Positions 10,416 to 20,708 of a DNA stretch of 64,000 bases are shown here, in pieces. Both the position numbers and the translations under genes were made by a program. A model generated the notes under the pieces. It had not been told where the DNA came from, did not search any database, and saw only the letters and a list, made by a program, of their open reading frames with translations. The DNA comes from Aegilops tauschii subsp. strangulata (lineage: Eukaryota; Streptophyta; Magnoliopsida; Poales; Poaceae), in contig NC_053039.3 of assembly GCF_002575655.3 (NCBI RefSeq), positions 239,918,622 to 239,982,621 of the forward strand. Reading direction: 5' to 3'. The number at the start of each line of letters is the position of its first letter. The first letter of the stretch is position 1.

Positions 10416-12032
10416 ATGGCGGACGCTCGCCGCGCTCGAGCTGAGCGCCGGGCTGCCCTCACCGCCCGTGTTGCTCAGACGGCTCCCGTCGGCGAGCCAC
10501 CTCGTCGTTCTCCGTCTCCCGCCGCCAATGCTGCCACCGGCCCGGCGGGGAACGAGCAACAGGCGTCCTCGCTGCATCCATCGGTGCGGCAGGACGGCCG
10601 CACCACCACTCCATCGCTGACCCTGGCCAGTTCTTCGTCTCATGCACGCGGTGCTCCCATGGAGGCGCGGGCCGCGCTCCTCCTGGCGAACGAGCTTCTG
10701 CGCTACCACCCAGTCGACGACCTCTACGAGGAGGGCTCGACCGCGTCGCCGAGCTCATCCGCGCCGCAGGGGGCTCCCCAGCGCCGTCCCTCTCTCTGCC
10801 TCACCCTCCGCCAGCCATAGGCGACGTGGCTCATGGCGCGGCTCCAGCACCTTTGCCCCAAGACTGCGCCTTGGCGCCAAGGCGCGCGGCCCCACGGCCT
10901 GATCCGCCACGTCCGGTGCCCCTGCGCGAAGAGAGAACCTGCCAAGAAATCCCTCGGCCGCGAGAAGCTGCACCTGCGCTCCCCGCGCCGCCTCGTCAAG
11001 ACCGCACGCCGTCTGCGGTGGCGCCGCGTGGACATCATCAAGACCAAGCTCCACCTCCGAGGCGGTCCCCGGCAACCACGGACGGCTGCCGCGCCTTCAC
11101 CCCCGAGCTGCGTAGCGTCGCCTGGCCAGGCAAGTTCAAGCCGGACCCCCCCCCCCCCCCGCTACGACGACACCTCCGACCCCGTGGAGTTCCTGCAGCT
11201 CTACGAGCTGAGCATCGAAGCGGCCAACGGCGATGAGAAGTTCATGTCGAACTGGTTCCCTATGGCTCTCAAGGATGGTGCCCGCTCCTGGCTCTTGAAC
11301 CTGCAGCACGGCTCGATCTCCTCCTGGGATGAGATGCGCGACCGCTTCGTCGTCAACTTCCAGGGCACCCGCGACCGCCCGCCGGCCACGGGTGACCTGC
11401 GCCGCATCAAGCAACAGCCAGGAGAGACCCTCCAGAAGTACATCCAGCGCTTCAACAACACTCGCCTCAAGATCCCCAAGGTCACGGACGAAGCCATCAT
11501 CTCCGTGTTCTCAGATGGCATCCGTGACGTCAAGATGAAGGAAGAGCTCGCTATCCATGAGGAGATGTGCACATCTCAGGAGCTATTCAATCTGGCGACC
11601 AAGTGCACAAGACCTGAGGAGGGGCGCCTCTCCCTCCTCGAGCTGCCAGCCGTGGGCACAGAGGAGAAGAAAGCCAAGGCCAAGGACGTGAAGCGCAAGG
11701 AAGCGACAGTGCTCGCAGCGGAGCCCGACACCAAGCGGGGCAGAGATCAGCCCGAGTCATCCAAGAACAGCCGACCGTTCTGCGCCTTCCACAATCTGAA
11801 CACCCACAACACCAATGACTGTCAAGAGCTCAGAGCTATTCGCGAAGGACGTTTCGGTCGACGCCCCGAGCGTAGCGACCGGGGCTACGGCCGTGGAGGA
11901 GGATGTGGAGGCGGACGCTGGGACGACCGTGGCCCGCGCCAGGAGTGGCGCGACAGGCCTCGTGAGGACCGCTGGCAGGACCATCCTCGCAAGGGCGCCT
12001 GGAGGGACCAGCCACGGAAGGACCGCCCCTAG
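10416..12032 (+). pseudogene. Tat-like gag (T1), frameshifted
   Basis: ATG at 10416 opens MADARRARAERRAALTARVA, as in T4. The frame shifts near 10733 (one base lost compared with T4) and again at a 15-C run (11146-11160). After that a long open frame carries a typical retrotransposon gag (capsid) domain at about 11160-11560, with YELSIEAANGDEKFMSNWFP, GARSWLLNLQ and WDEMRDRFVVNF. A zinc-knuckle-like Cys/His pattern, FCAFHNLNTHNTNDC, lies at about 11776-11823, followed by an Arg/Gly/Asp-rich tail, which fits RNA binding. It stops with TAG at 12030-12032. The capsid region looks well preserved, but the two shifts separate it from its start. Confidence 0.83.
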
Positions 12033-12068
12033 GGCAACGCCGGTCTTCCCCCGCTGCCGCCACCATGA

Positions 12069-12893
12069 AGGAACGACGATCACCATCAGGATGAGGCGGC
12101 TGGGGGCTTCCAGGAGCCGCGTGCAATCGCCTGCATCTCTGGCGGTGCACTGGCCCCAGCCTCTCAACGCATCTTCAAACAGTTCGCTCGTGAAGTGAAC
12201 GCGGTGCTCCCCAAGCTCGAGACCACGCGCCCACTCAGGTGGTCCCAATGCGCCATCACTTTCAACTCGGCAGATCAGCTCAAGTGCGCAGCCACCACTG
12301 GCGCCCTCCCGATGCTGTGCTCCCCAGTCATCATCAATGTGCAGGTTACCAAGACCCTCATCAACGGCGGCGCATGGCTCAACGTCCTATCCGTCGACAC
12401 GTTCGACAACCTCCAAGTGCCATATGAGCAGCTTCAGCCTACCAAGCCTTTCTTAGGAGTGACCGACGGTTCCACCACACCGATAGGGCAGGTCCGCCTG
12501 CCTGTCACCTTCGGGGAGCGCAAGAACTACCGCACCGAGCTCATCGACTTCAACGTCGCGCACATCCGCCTGCTGTACAACGCCATCCTCGGGTATCCGG
12601 CCCTGGCCAAGTTCATGGCAGTCACCCATCACGGCTACAACGTCCTCAAGATGCCGGGAAGCGGCGGAATCATCACGGTCCCTTGTGAAGAGAGAGATGC
12701 GGTGTGCTCCCTCGAGCGCGCCTTCCAAGCTGCAGCAATCAACGACCCCGACCGCAAAAGCGAGGGCCCTCCTGAGGCCCTCCCCAAGAAGAAGAAGCAG
12801 CTGCGCCAAGCAGGATCTCAGGAGGGCGGCGACACGGCTGGAGCCTCGTCAGGATCAGCGCCCGCTTCAGGCGCGCCTCCCTCCATCACATAG
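12069..12893 (+). pseudogene. Retropepsin-like protease of T1, active-site Asp lost
   Basis: The frame is the same as gag, after two stops (TAG 12030-12032, TGA 12066-12068). It shows the order expected of a Gypsy protease: a lead-in (CAITFNSADQL), the active-site strand VTKTLINGGAWLNVLS, a central part (FLGVTDGSTTPIGQVRLPVTFG) and the C-terminal YNAILGYPALAKF. In this fold the active-site loop should read D-G/S/T-G. Here the codon at 12363-12365 is AAC (Asn), one transition from GAC (Asp), so the enzyme is predicted to be dead. The tail is Lys/Ser/Ala-rich and ends at 12893 before any polymerase. Confidence 0.78.
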
Positions 12894-12968
12894 GAAGGCG
12901 CGCCCGGCGCCCTCCTTCGGCAGGGCTCGGGGGCTCTCTTTTGGAGGGCCTCAGACCTTGCCAACCTC

Positions 12969-13439
12969 ATGAGGGAGGCGCTTGGGCACCACCTGGAGGC
13001 GTGCTTCGCGGCACGTTTCCCTCAGGAGAACACAGGGCAAGGAGTACCCACCACTCAGAAGTTCATCACCAAGACCACTCAGGAACTGCAAGACGCAAGA
13101 AGCATGCGCGGCGACAACCGCTCACGAGGCGCAACTCCCCATCCAGGCGAGGATGCTGGGCTGCGTGTCTGCATCGACGTCCCAGGGGTCAACAGGGCCG
13201 CATCTCAGGAGCGTTTCTAGCCTTCGCGTGTGGGCCATTGCGAGGGCCCGCCACACATCTACGTTCGCATGCCCTTCAGCTTGCCGGGCGTGGCGTCAGC
13301 CTATCAGCACAATATGCGGCGCGTCCTGTCGTCTCAGGAGGCCAGGTACCACGCCGTCCTGGAAGAAATGGAGACGGTCTTCAAGGGACCTCCCGAGCCC
13401 CCAGAGCCGCCCGAGGCTCAGGGCCCCGGTGGCTCGTGA
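12969..13439 (+). pseudogene. Short remnants of reverse transcriptase in T1
   Basis: Two short frames look like heavily deleted pieces of a Gypsy reverse transcriptase. At about 13158-13202, GLRVCIDVPGVNRA resembles the conserved R-x-C-x-D-x-x-x-L-N strand. At about 13260-13330, YVRMPFSLPGVASAYQHNM resembles the MPFGLKNA block before the catalytic box. The region between them is nearly absent and no catalytic Y-x-D-D follows. The identification rests on these two blocks only. Confidence 0.45.
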
Positions 13440-14518
13440 AGAGTCATTCCTTCGACGCACGCCTTCAGCTGCACCAACTCTACTTCGTGTAAGAACCAGG
13501 TGACATTTTCCAAGCTCGTTTAGCTGGGAGCGCCCCTCGGGCTGCATTATTCCGAGGCCCCATGGGTCCGTCCCTGTGGCATGTATCCCTTTTGCTTATG
13601 TCTTCAGCTTACCTTACTGGGGGCGCCCCTCGGGCTGCATCATCCCCAAGCCGCTTGGGCCGGACCTAGTGGCATCTATCGTCCTGCATTTACCCAAGCT
13701 GATTTGCCTTCCATGCTTAACCTACCTACGGTTATCACCTACTCGATCGCCACCCGCCACGGGTCCACTCATCCCGTGCAATTCGCTTGTACGTTAAAAG
13801 GGGGGCTCCTGAGCATCGCGACTCAAGAGCTCTTACTGGCTCTCCAGCCCTCACCCCCTGGCCTTGACCACGGCATCACGACCAGGCATACCAGTGACGA
13901 CTGAGCTCGCTCGAGGGCCGGGACCTGAGGACGCAGAGTGCTTGCACCTAACCGGGTTGCAGGAACACACAGCAACCAAGACTCAAGACCAGGTGCAACC
14001 CGCCTTGAGGTAGGGCCTCGTGAGTCCCGCGCTGGCTCACGAGTGCCCAGATACACCTCGCAGCCCTGCCGTGCAAGCCATGTGTCAGGGCGGGGTTGTA
14101 CACGCCCCGTGGGCTCCACCCGGAGGGGGCCCCCCTCCCACGCACAAGTGGAAGCACCATGCTCCGCACTGGCCGTCGACACTGCCGAGGAGCGGCTATG
14201 CCCATGCACAAGCGGAAGCACTATGCTCCGCGCTGGTGATAAACAACTGAGCGCGGCTTCACGGTCGTACGAACCTCAGGGAGCCCAGAGCTCAGCGTCC
14301 GGCCTCACCGCAACGCCCCCCTCGGGAGAGCCGCGCAAGGGGGCTGGGCACGGGGGCTGCGCTCTGGTCACGCCCAAGTGCTCGCCACCCAACCAGGCCT
14401 CCCGGGCCTGGGGGCTGCTCTCGGGTCAAGCCCAAGCGCACGCCGCCCGAACAGGCCTCCCGGACCTGGTCGTCACACGCCCCTCCCGAGGCCGAGGCGA
14501 GGGAAGGTATGGAGATTG
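13440..14518 (+). other. Non-coding 3' domain of T1
   Basis: This is GC-rich and repetitive. Short direct repeats of the type CTCGGGCTGCAT..CC occur around 13520-13660. Motifs around CGGAGCATGGTGCTTCC (minus strand, about 14150-14230) recur in T2 (about 33545-33575) and T3 (about 55725-55800), so this domain is shared by the family. Long open frames on both strands are composition-driven. Confidence 0.6.
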
Positions 14519-14519
14519 T

Positions 14520-14850
14520 TTTCGCGTCAAGGGGGACTCCTCAGCATCGCGACCTAGGAGCCTAACTGGTCATGTAGCCCCTCACTCCTTGGTCCGTCCT
14601 GGTCTCCGGTCGGCCCAATGGCGGTTGAGGTATGCGCGGGGCCGGGCTCTGCCGACGTACAACATCAACCTATCCTCGCGAACTCTCCCTATATGTTGTT
14701 TGCGCGTCAAGGGGGACTCATGGGCATCGCGACTCAGGAGCCTAACTGGTCACGTAGCCCCTCACTCCTTAGTCCGTCCTGGTCTCCGGTCGGCCCAATG
14801 GCAGTTGAGGTATGCGCGGGGCTGGGCTCTGCCGACGTAGAACACAAAGC
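14520..14850 (+). repeat. Two tandem copies of a ~180-bp repeat in T1
   Basis: The block GCGTCAAGGGGGACTC recurs at about 14525 and 14705, a spacing of 180 bp. The repeat continues to the GCTCTGCCGACGTA motif in both copies. A related partial unit lies near 13800. T3 has the same repeat in the matching place (55156-55500). Confidence 0.8.
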
Positions 14851-14985
14851 AGATAGGAAGGAAAGCACAAAATCTCGAAGCAAATATTACAAGAACATTG
14901 TCCTCACAATACCAAATGAAAAGTCTAAACACCCCCACGAGGCCTGATACATGTTGCAGGAACGAAACGGGAGAATAGCCGCAGG

Positions 14986-17613
14986 TCACCCCTGGACACC
15001 GCCATCGCCTGCGGAAGGTGCTCCTCCGTGGGTGACGTTGTCTTCACCTTCACCACCAGCCACAGGATCGGCGGCATCGCCGGACAAAGGAGCGGAGACA
15101 AAGCCGCGGAACTTCTTCAGCAAGGCCTCCACTTGACCTTGTACAGCTGCAGCGGCGGCTGCGCTAATATCATTGGCCACGGGCTCCAGCAGCTCGTCAA
15201 GGCAAGCGTTGGGGTCGCGGAGGTGCAGATGGCTAAAGACGCGAGTCAATGCAGCTGAAGACAGGACGCGAGCTTCTGCCTCCGCCATGGGACCGACACC
15301 GTCAACGACTTCCTCGAGCGCCTTCACCAAGAGAGGAAGCAGCCGGGCGGGGCCATCCTCATCAGTGGCCAGTGACTTCTCCAGGTCGTGCTCGTAGAGC
15401 GTCTTCAGTGCCTTGCGAGATCTCTTCTCGAGATCGGCAAAGGCCACGCGGTCTTCGGCCAGGACTCGCGCCTTGGCGTCAAGATCGGCCTCCCTCACCT
15501 TCACCTTCTGCTCCAGCTCTTCCAACCGGTTGCGCTCGGCAGCCTGGGTCTTCCCCAAGTCCGCCAGCTCAGCATCACGGTTCTTGACGGCGTCCTCCGG
15601 GGCCTTCATCTCCTCCTCCTTCGCTTGGCGGCTGCGTGCTTCTTTGGTGTGCTTGTCGCGCAGGCTCTTCAGCTCGTCCTCCAGCTCTCGGCAGCGGTCG
15701 CGGGCGGCCTTGGCGTCCTTCAGTGCCGCCTCATGATTGGCTGCAGCAGTGGTAGCGCTCTGCTTCTCCTTTTCGGAGGACGCCGCGGCCTGACTCAGCG
15801 TCGCGCGAACCGCCAAGTCAGAGTGAAGCCAGCCAGATGCCAGCTCCAGGCGCCCGACCACCAGGCGTGGGTCCGCGCACAGGAGATCTGCCTGCAACTG
15901 GGTCATTTCCAAAAGAGCATGCTCCAGGACAGCAGCAGAGGTAGAAGAACCTGGGAGTGAAGGTGCAGCAGTAGGAGGAGGCGACGTCGTCGCCAGGGCC
16001 TGGGAGATTGCGGGTTCCGGAGCAGCTGGGACCTCATCAACCGCGCCAGACGCCGGCACTTCCGGAGCCAGTGGGGCCATGGGGGCTGATTCCACACGGC
16101 GATGTTCCTCTTGGCCTCGCGAGGACGACCGGGTTGGGGAGGTGCGGGAGCTGCTGCCTCCTTTCTCTGCGGAGGAAGGCACGGTCGCCGTATCCTCCTT
16201 CCTCTTTTTCGCTGAAGGCGTCGGCCTGATCGACCAAGGGCGAACGTCAGGAAATAACAAGTACAAGCAGGGACAAGACGAAGCTCAAGGCATTTACCGA
16301 TCCACTGCGACATATTTCCCGCTTGGGGAGCTTGAAGCCTGACAGCGTCGGGACCTAAGGAGTGGGCATGCGGGCCCCGGCGGCAGAAGGGCCGGAGCCT
16401 GCCTCAGGAGGCGTTGAGACAGGGGTGGCATCTCGAGCAACCAACGACGACCTGCCCCTTGTCGGGATGAGGGGCTGCTCCCTCTCCTCCTGGCGGGCAT
16501 CGGCCTCGGTGTCGTCGGGCACGGCGCGGAGGATCTCGGCCTTGCTCAGAGGAGAAGTCTCCTCCACCTCTTCAAGAGTCTTCTCTGAGTCCACCTCCTC
16601 CTCCTCCCCTCCACGGGACTCGTCAGAGGACACCTCCACCGGCTTCGGTGCTGCATGAGCTCCTGCGAGCGCTGGCGGTACCAGGCCGCGCGCGTCAAAG
16701 GTCGGCCTGGAAGCGACAAGTTCCTCCCAGTCCTTGCGGAGGAACAAAGGAACGAAGGCACTAGGCGGGTACTCCTGGTTGTCCCCAACTATGAGGCGCA
16801 GGAAAGCATCCAATTCGTCGCCAGGAAGGGCCCCAGGCCTCAGATGGGTCTTGTTCCCCCCTTCTACAAGCTCCCACAAGGGGCGCGAGCGCGCCTGGAG
16901 AGGGGCAACTCGCAGCATCAAGAACTCCCTCAGGAGCATTGCCCCCGTCACCTTGGCTGCCTTCGCATTGCCCGGCTTCAAGTCAGTCATCATCTGCCCC
17001 AACACAGACAACGCCCGCTCATCGGCAAGCTCCGCCTTGGGCCACCCCTTGTTGAGCTGGGGCGCCTCCGTCAGTAACACCAGGCGCGGATGGGCGCACT
17101 TGGCGTCCATCATGACCCATTTGGATCGGATATTGTCGGCCCTCTTCCCGGTGCTCGAGATCGAGTTGGCCTTGCCAGACGCGACAAAGTTGGCGCATCT
17201 GGAGAGTGGCCCATCGGTGACGCGAAGGAAGAAGAAGTGGCACAGAAGCGCCGCCGAAGGCAGCACGCCCAGGTACGCCTCGCAGTAGGAGGCGAAGATG
17301 AACAAGAGGAGGACAGAGTTGGGATGGAGGTGCAACGCCAGCAGCCCGTAGTGGTCGAGAACCTCATAAAAGAAATCGGAGAAAGGAGGGACCAACCCGA
17401 CAGCGATGCTGCTCGAGAAGAAGGGGAAGAAGGTGCTTCCCTCAGGCTCTGGCACATCGGAGGCGAGCCGGAGCTCCGTCTTCCCCACTCGTTGCTCTCC
17501 CCCACCGTTAGCAGGCGCACGGACGCGAGGCTCTTCTCTGTGACAGTGGGCGCTTCAAGAGCCGGCTCATACCAAGCCGGCGCTGAGGAAGTCCTGACCT
17601 TGCGCGGCGCCAT
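14986..17613 (-). pseudogene. Antisense gene of T1: gypsy-type accessory protein with coiled coil
   Basis: It runs opposite to gag, from ATG at 17613 to TGA at 14986-14988. The N-terminal part has a conserved hydrophobic block (PPFSDFFYEVLDHYGLLALH, then HPNSVLLLFIFASYCEAYLG) of the type called 'putative gypsy type transposon' (PF04195, from memory). Acidic and Ser-rich linkers follow, then a long Glu/Lys/Ala-rich coiled coil at about 15350-15850 and a conserved C-terminus (VFSHLHLRDP). An intron of 72 nt is likely: donor G|GTAAAT at 16298/16297, acceptor CAG at 16226. Joining keeps phase with the T3 copy. Frameshifts near 17490 and just before the donor break it. The function is unknown. The opposite-strand frames here are shadows. 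Confidence 0.75.
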
Positions 17614-17908
17614 GGGTCGTAGATGCGGAGTGAGATTGGAGCATATCTGGAGGTAGCAATGGCGAGGAGCGAGACAGGGGATCTGGAGCAAGGCGAGCAA
17701 GAAACAATGAAGACAAGTGATGTCCGCGCCAGCCTTTTGTCCAATCGAGCAGTTGCCGAGGCAGCATGGGGAAGCGGAGACGCCCACGTCCAATCAACCG
17801 CCACGTGTCAACCGAGGCCGCAGGATTTTGGGGCCTGCGGCGCTCCGTACTTGACCCTTGGCTTCGCCGCGAAGCCAAGCCCGAGCGCACCTTGGGCCCG
17901 GGGGCTAC

Positions 17909-18813
17909 TATCGGCGTTCTGGGAATGGGGGTCCATAGACTTGCCTGCCTGCAGCCCACGGCGTGGCTAAGTCAGCGGGCTGTACGGCCCATCTTCATCA
18001 ACAAGGCATCCAAGACCCTCACGAGGGGCCAAGCCTCGCGAGGCGGACGATGCAAGACCTCCTCAGGAGCGGCCCCTCTAGGCGGGCTCACGAGGAGCGG
18101 AGATATCAAGGCGGGGCAAACCTCACGAGGCTCTCGTGACGTGAGCCATGACGATCGGGACCAGATGGGCGCCAGGCGGGCGCCAGCGCGGGCAGCGTCC
18201 TTGTTTCCTCTTTGCTGCTAAGGAGGCAAGCGCATGCGAGGAGTACCGAGGCATCAGGAAAAGGTTGCCATATCGGTGCAACGAGACCAAGACCAGAAGG
18301 ACGGCAGGACGGAGGTCATCGTGGAGCCCAAGACGGCGTCACCACCAGAGCCTTTCGCAGGCGAAGACCACTTTTGTCAGGATAGCTTGTACTAGCTTTC
18401 TCCCTTCAAATTTGCCCGCTGTTGTTGGCTCCCTTCCCGCTCAATATTTGGGGAGAGGACCAGGGCCTATATAAGTAGAACTAGCCACCACAGTAGGGGC
18501 ATCTCAGCTTGGTCTGATCTGATCGAGAGCCTACCCTAGCTACAAGAACACCTCAACCTCAGGAGGCTGTTCTCCCCCTTGTAATGTTCACCATCAGCCC
18601 AAGAGGCAATCCACCACCACCACACCGGAGTAGGGTATTACACCACAACGGTGGCCCGAACCAGTATAAATCTCGTGTCTTTTTGTGTTGCGAGTTCGTC
18701 GAGTTCGTCCGCGAGATCTTAGTGAGCTAGGGCATGGATCGGTAGGAGGGAAAGACTTCGCGCGCACCCCAGAGTTCGAACCATAAGGGTTTGCCGGAAC
18801 CCCACATCCGACA
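17909..18813 (+). repeat. 3' LTR of T1 with polypurine tract (17893-17908) and TATA box
   Basis: The purine-rich GGGCCCGGGGGCTAC directly precedes the LTR. The LTR starts TATCGGCG, where the family has TGTCGGCG, a G-to-A change in the terminal dinucleotide. It ends CATCCGACA at 18813. A TATA box, CCTATATAAGTAG, is at 18466-18478. The length of 905 bp agrees with the LTRs of T2 (886) and T3 (895). Confidence 0.87.
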
Positions 18814-19495
18814 AGTTCAAGCTCCCAAATCTGACCTGATGGCCAGGGGCGTAGCTGCCGATCTGCTCCAGATGGACAAGCGAGTTGGCCCGCAGTGCGA
18901 AGCCGCCGAACACGAAGATCTGTCTGGGGAAGAAGGTTTCCCCTTGGACAACATCGTTGTTGACGATTAAAGGAACCATCAAACCTTTTGGGGACGGCAC
19001 AGTGGAACTCTCAATGAAAGCACCAATGTCGGTGTCAAAACCGCCGGATCTCGGGTAGGGGGTCCCGAACTGTGCGTCTAAGGTCGATGGTAACAAGAGA
19101 TAGGGGACACAATGTTTATCCAGGTTCGGGCCCTCTCTATGGAGGTAATACCCTACTTCCTGCTTGATTGATCTTGATGAATATGAGTATTACAAGAGTT
19201 GATCTACCACGAGATCGTAATGGCTAAAACCCTAGAAGTCTAGCATGTATGAGTATCCCCGTTTCTGGACTAAGCCCTCCGGTTTATATACACACCAGAG
19301 CGGACTAGGGTTGTACAAAGTCGGTTACAGTGAAAGGAATCTTCATATTTGGTTGCCAAGCTTGCCTTCCACGCCAAGGAGAGTCCCATCCGGACACGGG
19401 AGAGAATCTTCGGTCTTGTATCTTCACAGCCCATTAGTCCGGCCCATGTCCAATAGGCCGGATGCTTGAGGACCCCTTAGTCCAGGATTCCCTCA
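18814..19495 (-). mobile_element. 5' end of an unidentified Gypsy-type element (LTR plus leader)
   Basis: On the minus strand a complete-looking LTR (19495 to 19027) is followed by TTGGTGCTTTCATTGAGAG, a primer-site-like sequence with the TGG start. After it comes the beginning of a reading frame (MVPLIVNNDVVQGETFFPRQ). The element is cut at 18814, where T1 begins. T1 probably inserted into it and the left part was lost. Confidence 0.7.
19027..19495 (-). repeat. LTR (469 bp) of the unidentified element
   Basis: The termini are TGTCGGTGTC at 19027 and CCTCA at 19495, which reads TGAGG...CGACA on the minus strand. A matching second LTR is not in the window. The stretch CGGTTTATATACACACC at about 19281-19297 carries a TATA-type core. 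Confidence 0.7.
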
Positions 19496-19985
19496 CCCAC
19501 CACAGGCCTATCCGCCTGCCGCCGACGCCCAGTCCTCCCCTGAACCGCCTACCACCGCCATGCCCCCCACCACTGCCATCCGTTTAACCCCGGGCACGAT
19601 CCATTTTTTCCGGCAAACTGCATTCCACACCCAACACTCATAAGAAAGATCATGGGCACCCTGCCACCCAAATATATATACTAGGGTAGCTTCTCTACCG
19701 TCTTCTTCCTTCGCTCCGGCGAACTTCTTCTTTCACAAATCGACTGACCCAAATTATACTACTATGTATTAAGTACAGCAGGAACTCGAAGAAACGAGTA
19801 GTAGTACCAACAAGAAGAAGAATAGTAGTAAGACATACTAGTAGTACTAAAGAGTTCAAATAACGAGAAAGAACATACTAACATAGTTTTGCTGGGGGCT
19901 CAGCATAGCACACCCCTGAAATAAAACTAAGCAACTAGTCCGCTAGACACTGCAGTAGAACAGCATGAGCAACGACACGACCACC
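19496..19985. other. Non-repetitive flank and probable 3' UTR of the exonuclease-like gene
   Basis: No protein frame is convincing here. The part next to 19985 is AT-rich on the minus strand and suits a 3' UTR for the gene ending at 19986. Short GTAGTA/AGAAGAAG runs occur at 19795-19860. A TATA-like AAATATATATACTAGG lies at 19670-19685 on the plus strand with a CT-rich stretch after it, but no coding region follows. Confidence 0.45.
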
Positions 19986-20708
19986 TTAATCGGAGTCCTC
20001 GTCCATGTCCTCGACTTCGTCCTCGTCCCTCTTCCTCTTCCTCTCCGCTGACACTTCTTTGCTTGAACCGGACACTAGGCTCTGCTTCTTCATCCAACCC
20101 TTGTAGATATTTAAACAAAGGTAGGCATCCGTTGCTGCGTACACGATGTGATCTTCATCTAGTGTCTTCGACTCCCATGCATGATGAAACTTGGGGTGAG
20201 GTTTCTTCAATTCCTCGTACGAAGGATCAATAATGGCTGCTGCCAGGGTCAACATCGAAGGTTGAGAGGAGGACACTAGGCTTTCCTCCTGGAGATTCAA
20301 GAGCTGGCCTACAACGAGGCCTATCCGACCCAGGACTCTCATGTCGTTCGTAAAGTCTACAGTAACGAATTTCACTCTTTTGTCCTTGAGGAAGACCTCA
20401 AAACCCTGGCACCTAACGTTGGCATGGCATATGTGGTAGACCACGCACACGTTATGTATGCAAACCTGGATCACGGCGGGCTTCTTTATCTCTGCCTCCT
20501 TTAGAAGCTTCTCCTTTTCCAGGACTAAGGTGTTATCAACATCTAGCCCAACGACCCACTCATCCTTTGAACTTTCGAACATGTGTAGGAAGCGACGAAG
20601 GCATGCTTCCACCGTCGCGGATCTATGGGTGTAGATGACGATGAAATCATCACCGATGATGGTTCTAACCTTGTACTCACCACCGATCATGGAGATTCGG
20701 GAGGCCAT
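19986..20708 (-). CDS. 3'-5' exonuclease domain protein (DEDDy, WRN-exonuclease-like)
   Basis: An intact single-exon frame of 240 codons runs on the minus strand. The fold is that of the 3'-5' exonuclease domain, which removes nucleotides from 3' ends using two metal ions held by four acidic residues. Exo I is WVVGLDVDNT (residues 51-60), with D56 and D58 where the family has D-x-E. Exo II is FTNDMRVLGRIG (D122). Exo III is IVYAATDAYL (Y190, D194), the Y-x-x-x-D form. The C-terminus has a basic cluster (KRKR, 223-227), possibly a nuclear signal, and then an acidic tail. The start at 20708 gives the usual short N-terminal strand. The Glu-to-Asp change in Exo I leaves catalysis uncertain. It is the only complete non-transposon gene here. 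Small plant proteins of this class are numerous and mostly uncharacterised. Confidence 0.82.
   Translation of the reverse strand: MASRISMIGGEYKVRTIIGDDFIVIYTHRSATVEACLRRFLHMFESSKDEWVVGLDVDNTLVLEKEKLLKEAEIKKPAVIQVCIHNVCVVYHICHANVRCQGFEVFLKDKRVKFVTVDFTNDMRVLGRIGLVVGQLLNLQEESLVSSSQPSMLTLAAAIIDPSYEELKKPHPKFHHAWESKTLDEDHIVYAATDAYLCLNIYKGWMKKQSLVSGSSKEVSAERKRKRDEDEVEDMDEDSD

Larger units (their letters stand above)
9619..18813 (+). mobile_element. Tat-like Gypsy element (T1), non-autonomous, with antisense gene
   Basis: The 5' LTR (9619-10342, missing about 182 bp at its outer end) and the complete 3' LTR (17909-18813) flank a primer site, broken gag-protease, a short trace of reverse transcriptase, tandem repeats, and a gene on the opposite strand between the pol remnant and the 3' LTR. 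An antisense gene at that place is characteristic of grass Tat-lineage elements (maize Grande is the classic case). Integrase, RNase H and most of the reverse transcriptase are absent. The left end is lost, so the target duplication cannot be tested. Confidence 0.85.

Noticed and set aside
13938..14840. 300-codon plus-strand frame in the T1 3' domain
   Set aside because: It crosses tandem repeats and translates them twice, with no domain. The equivalent T3 region does not keep it, so it is composition-driven.
15388..15960. Plus-strand frames of up to 190 codons opposite the T1 antisense gene
   Set aside because: They are shadows of the conserved minus-strand coiled-coil frame. T3 shows conservation of the antisense reading only.
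16734..17288. Frames on the plus strand over the N-terminal half of the antisense gene
   Set aside because: The minus-strand frame matches T3 in protein sequence. The plus-strand frames do not.
19660..19740. Plus-strand TATA-like stretch with CT-rich leader, suggesting a second gene start
   Set aside because: No coding frame follows on the plus strand. The region is better read as the 3' flank of the exonuclease-like gene.
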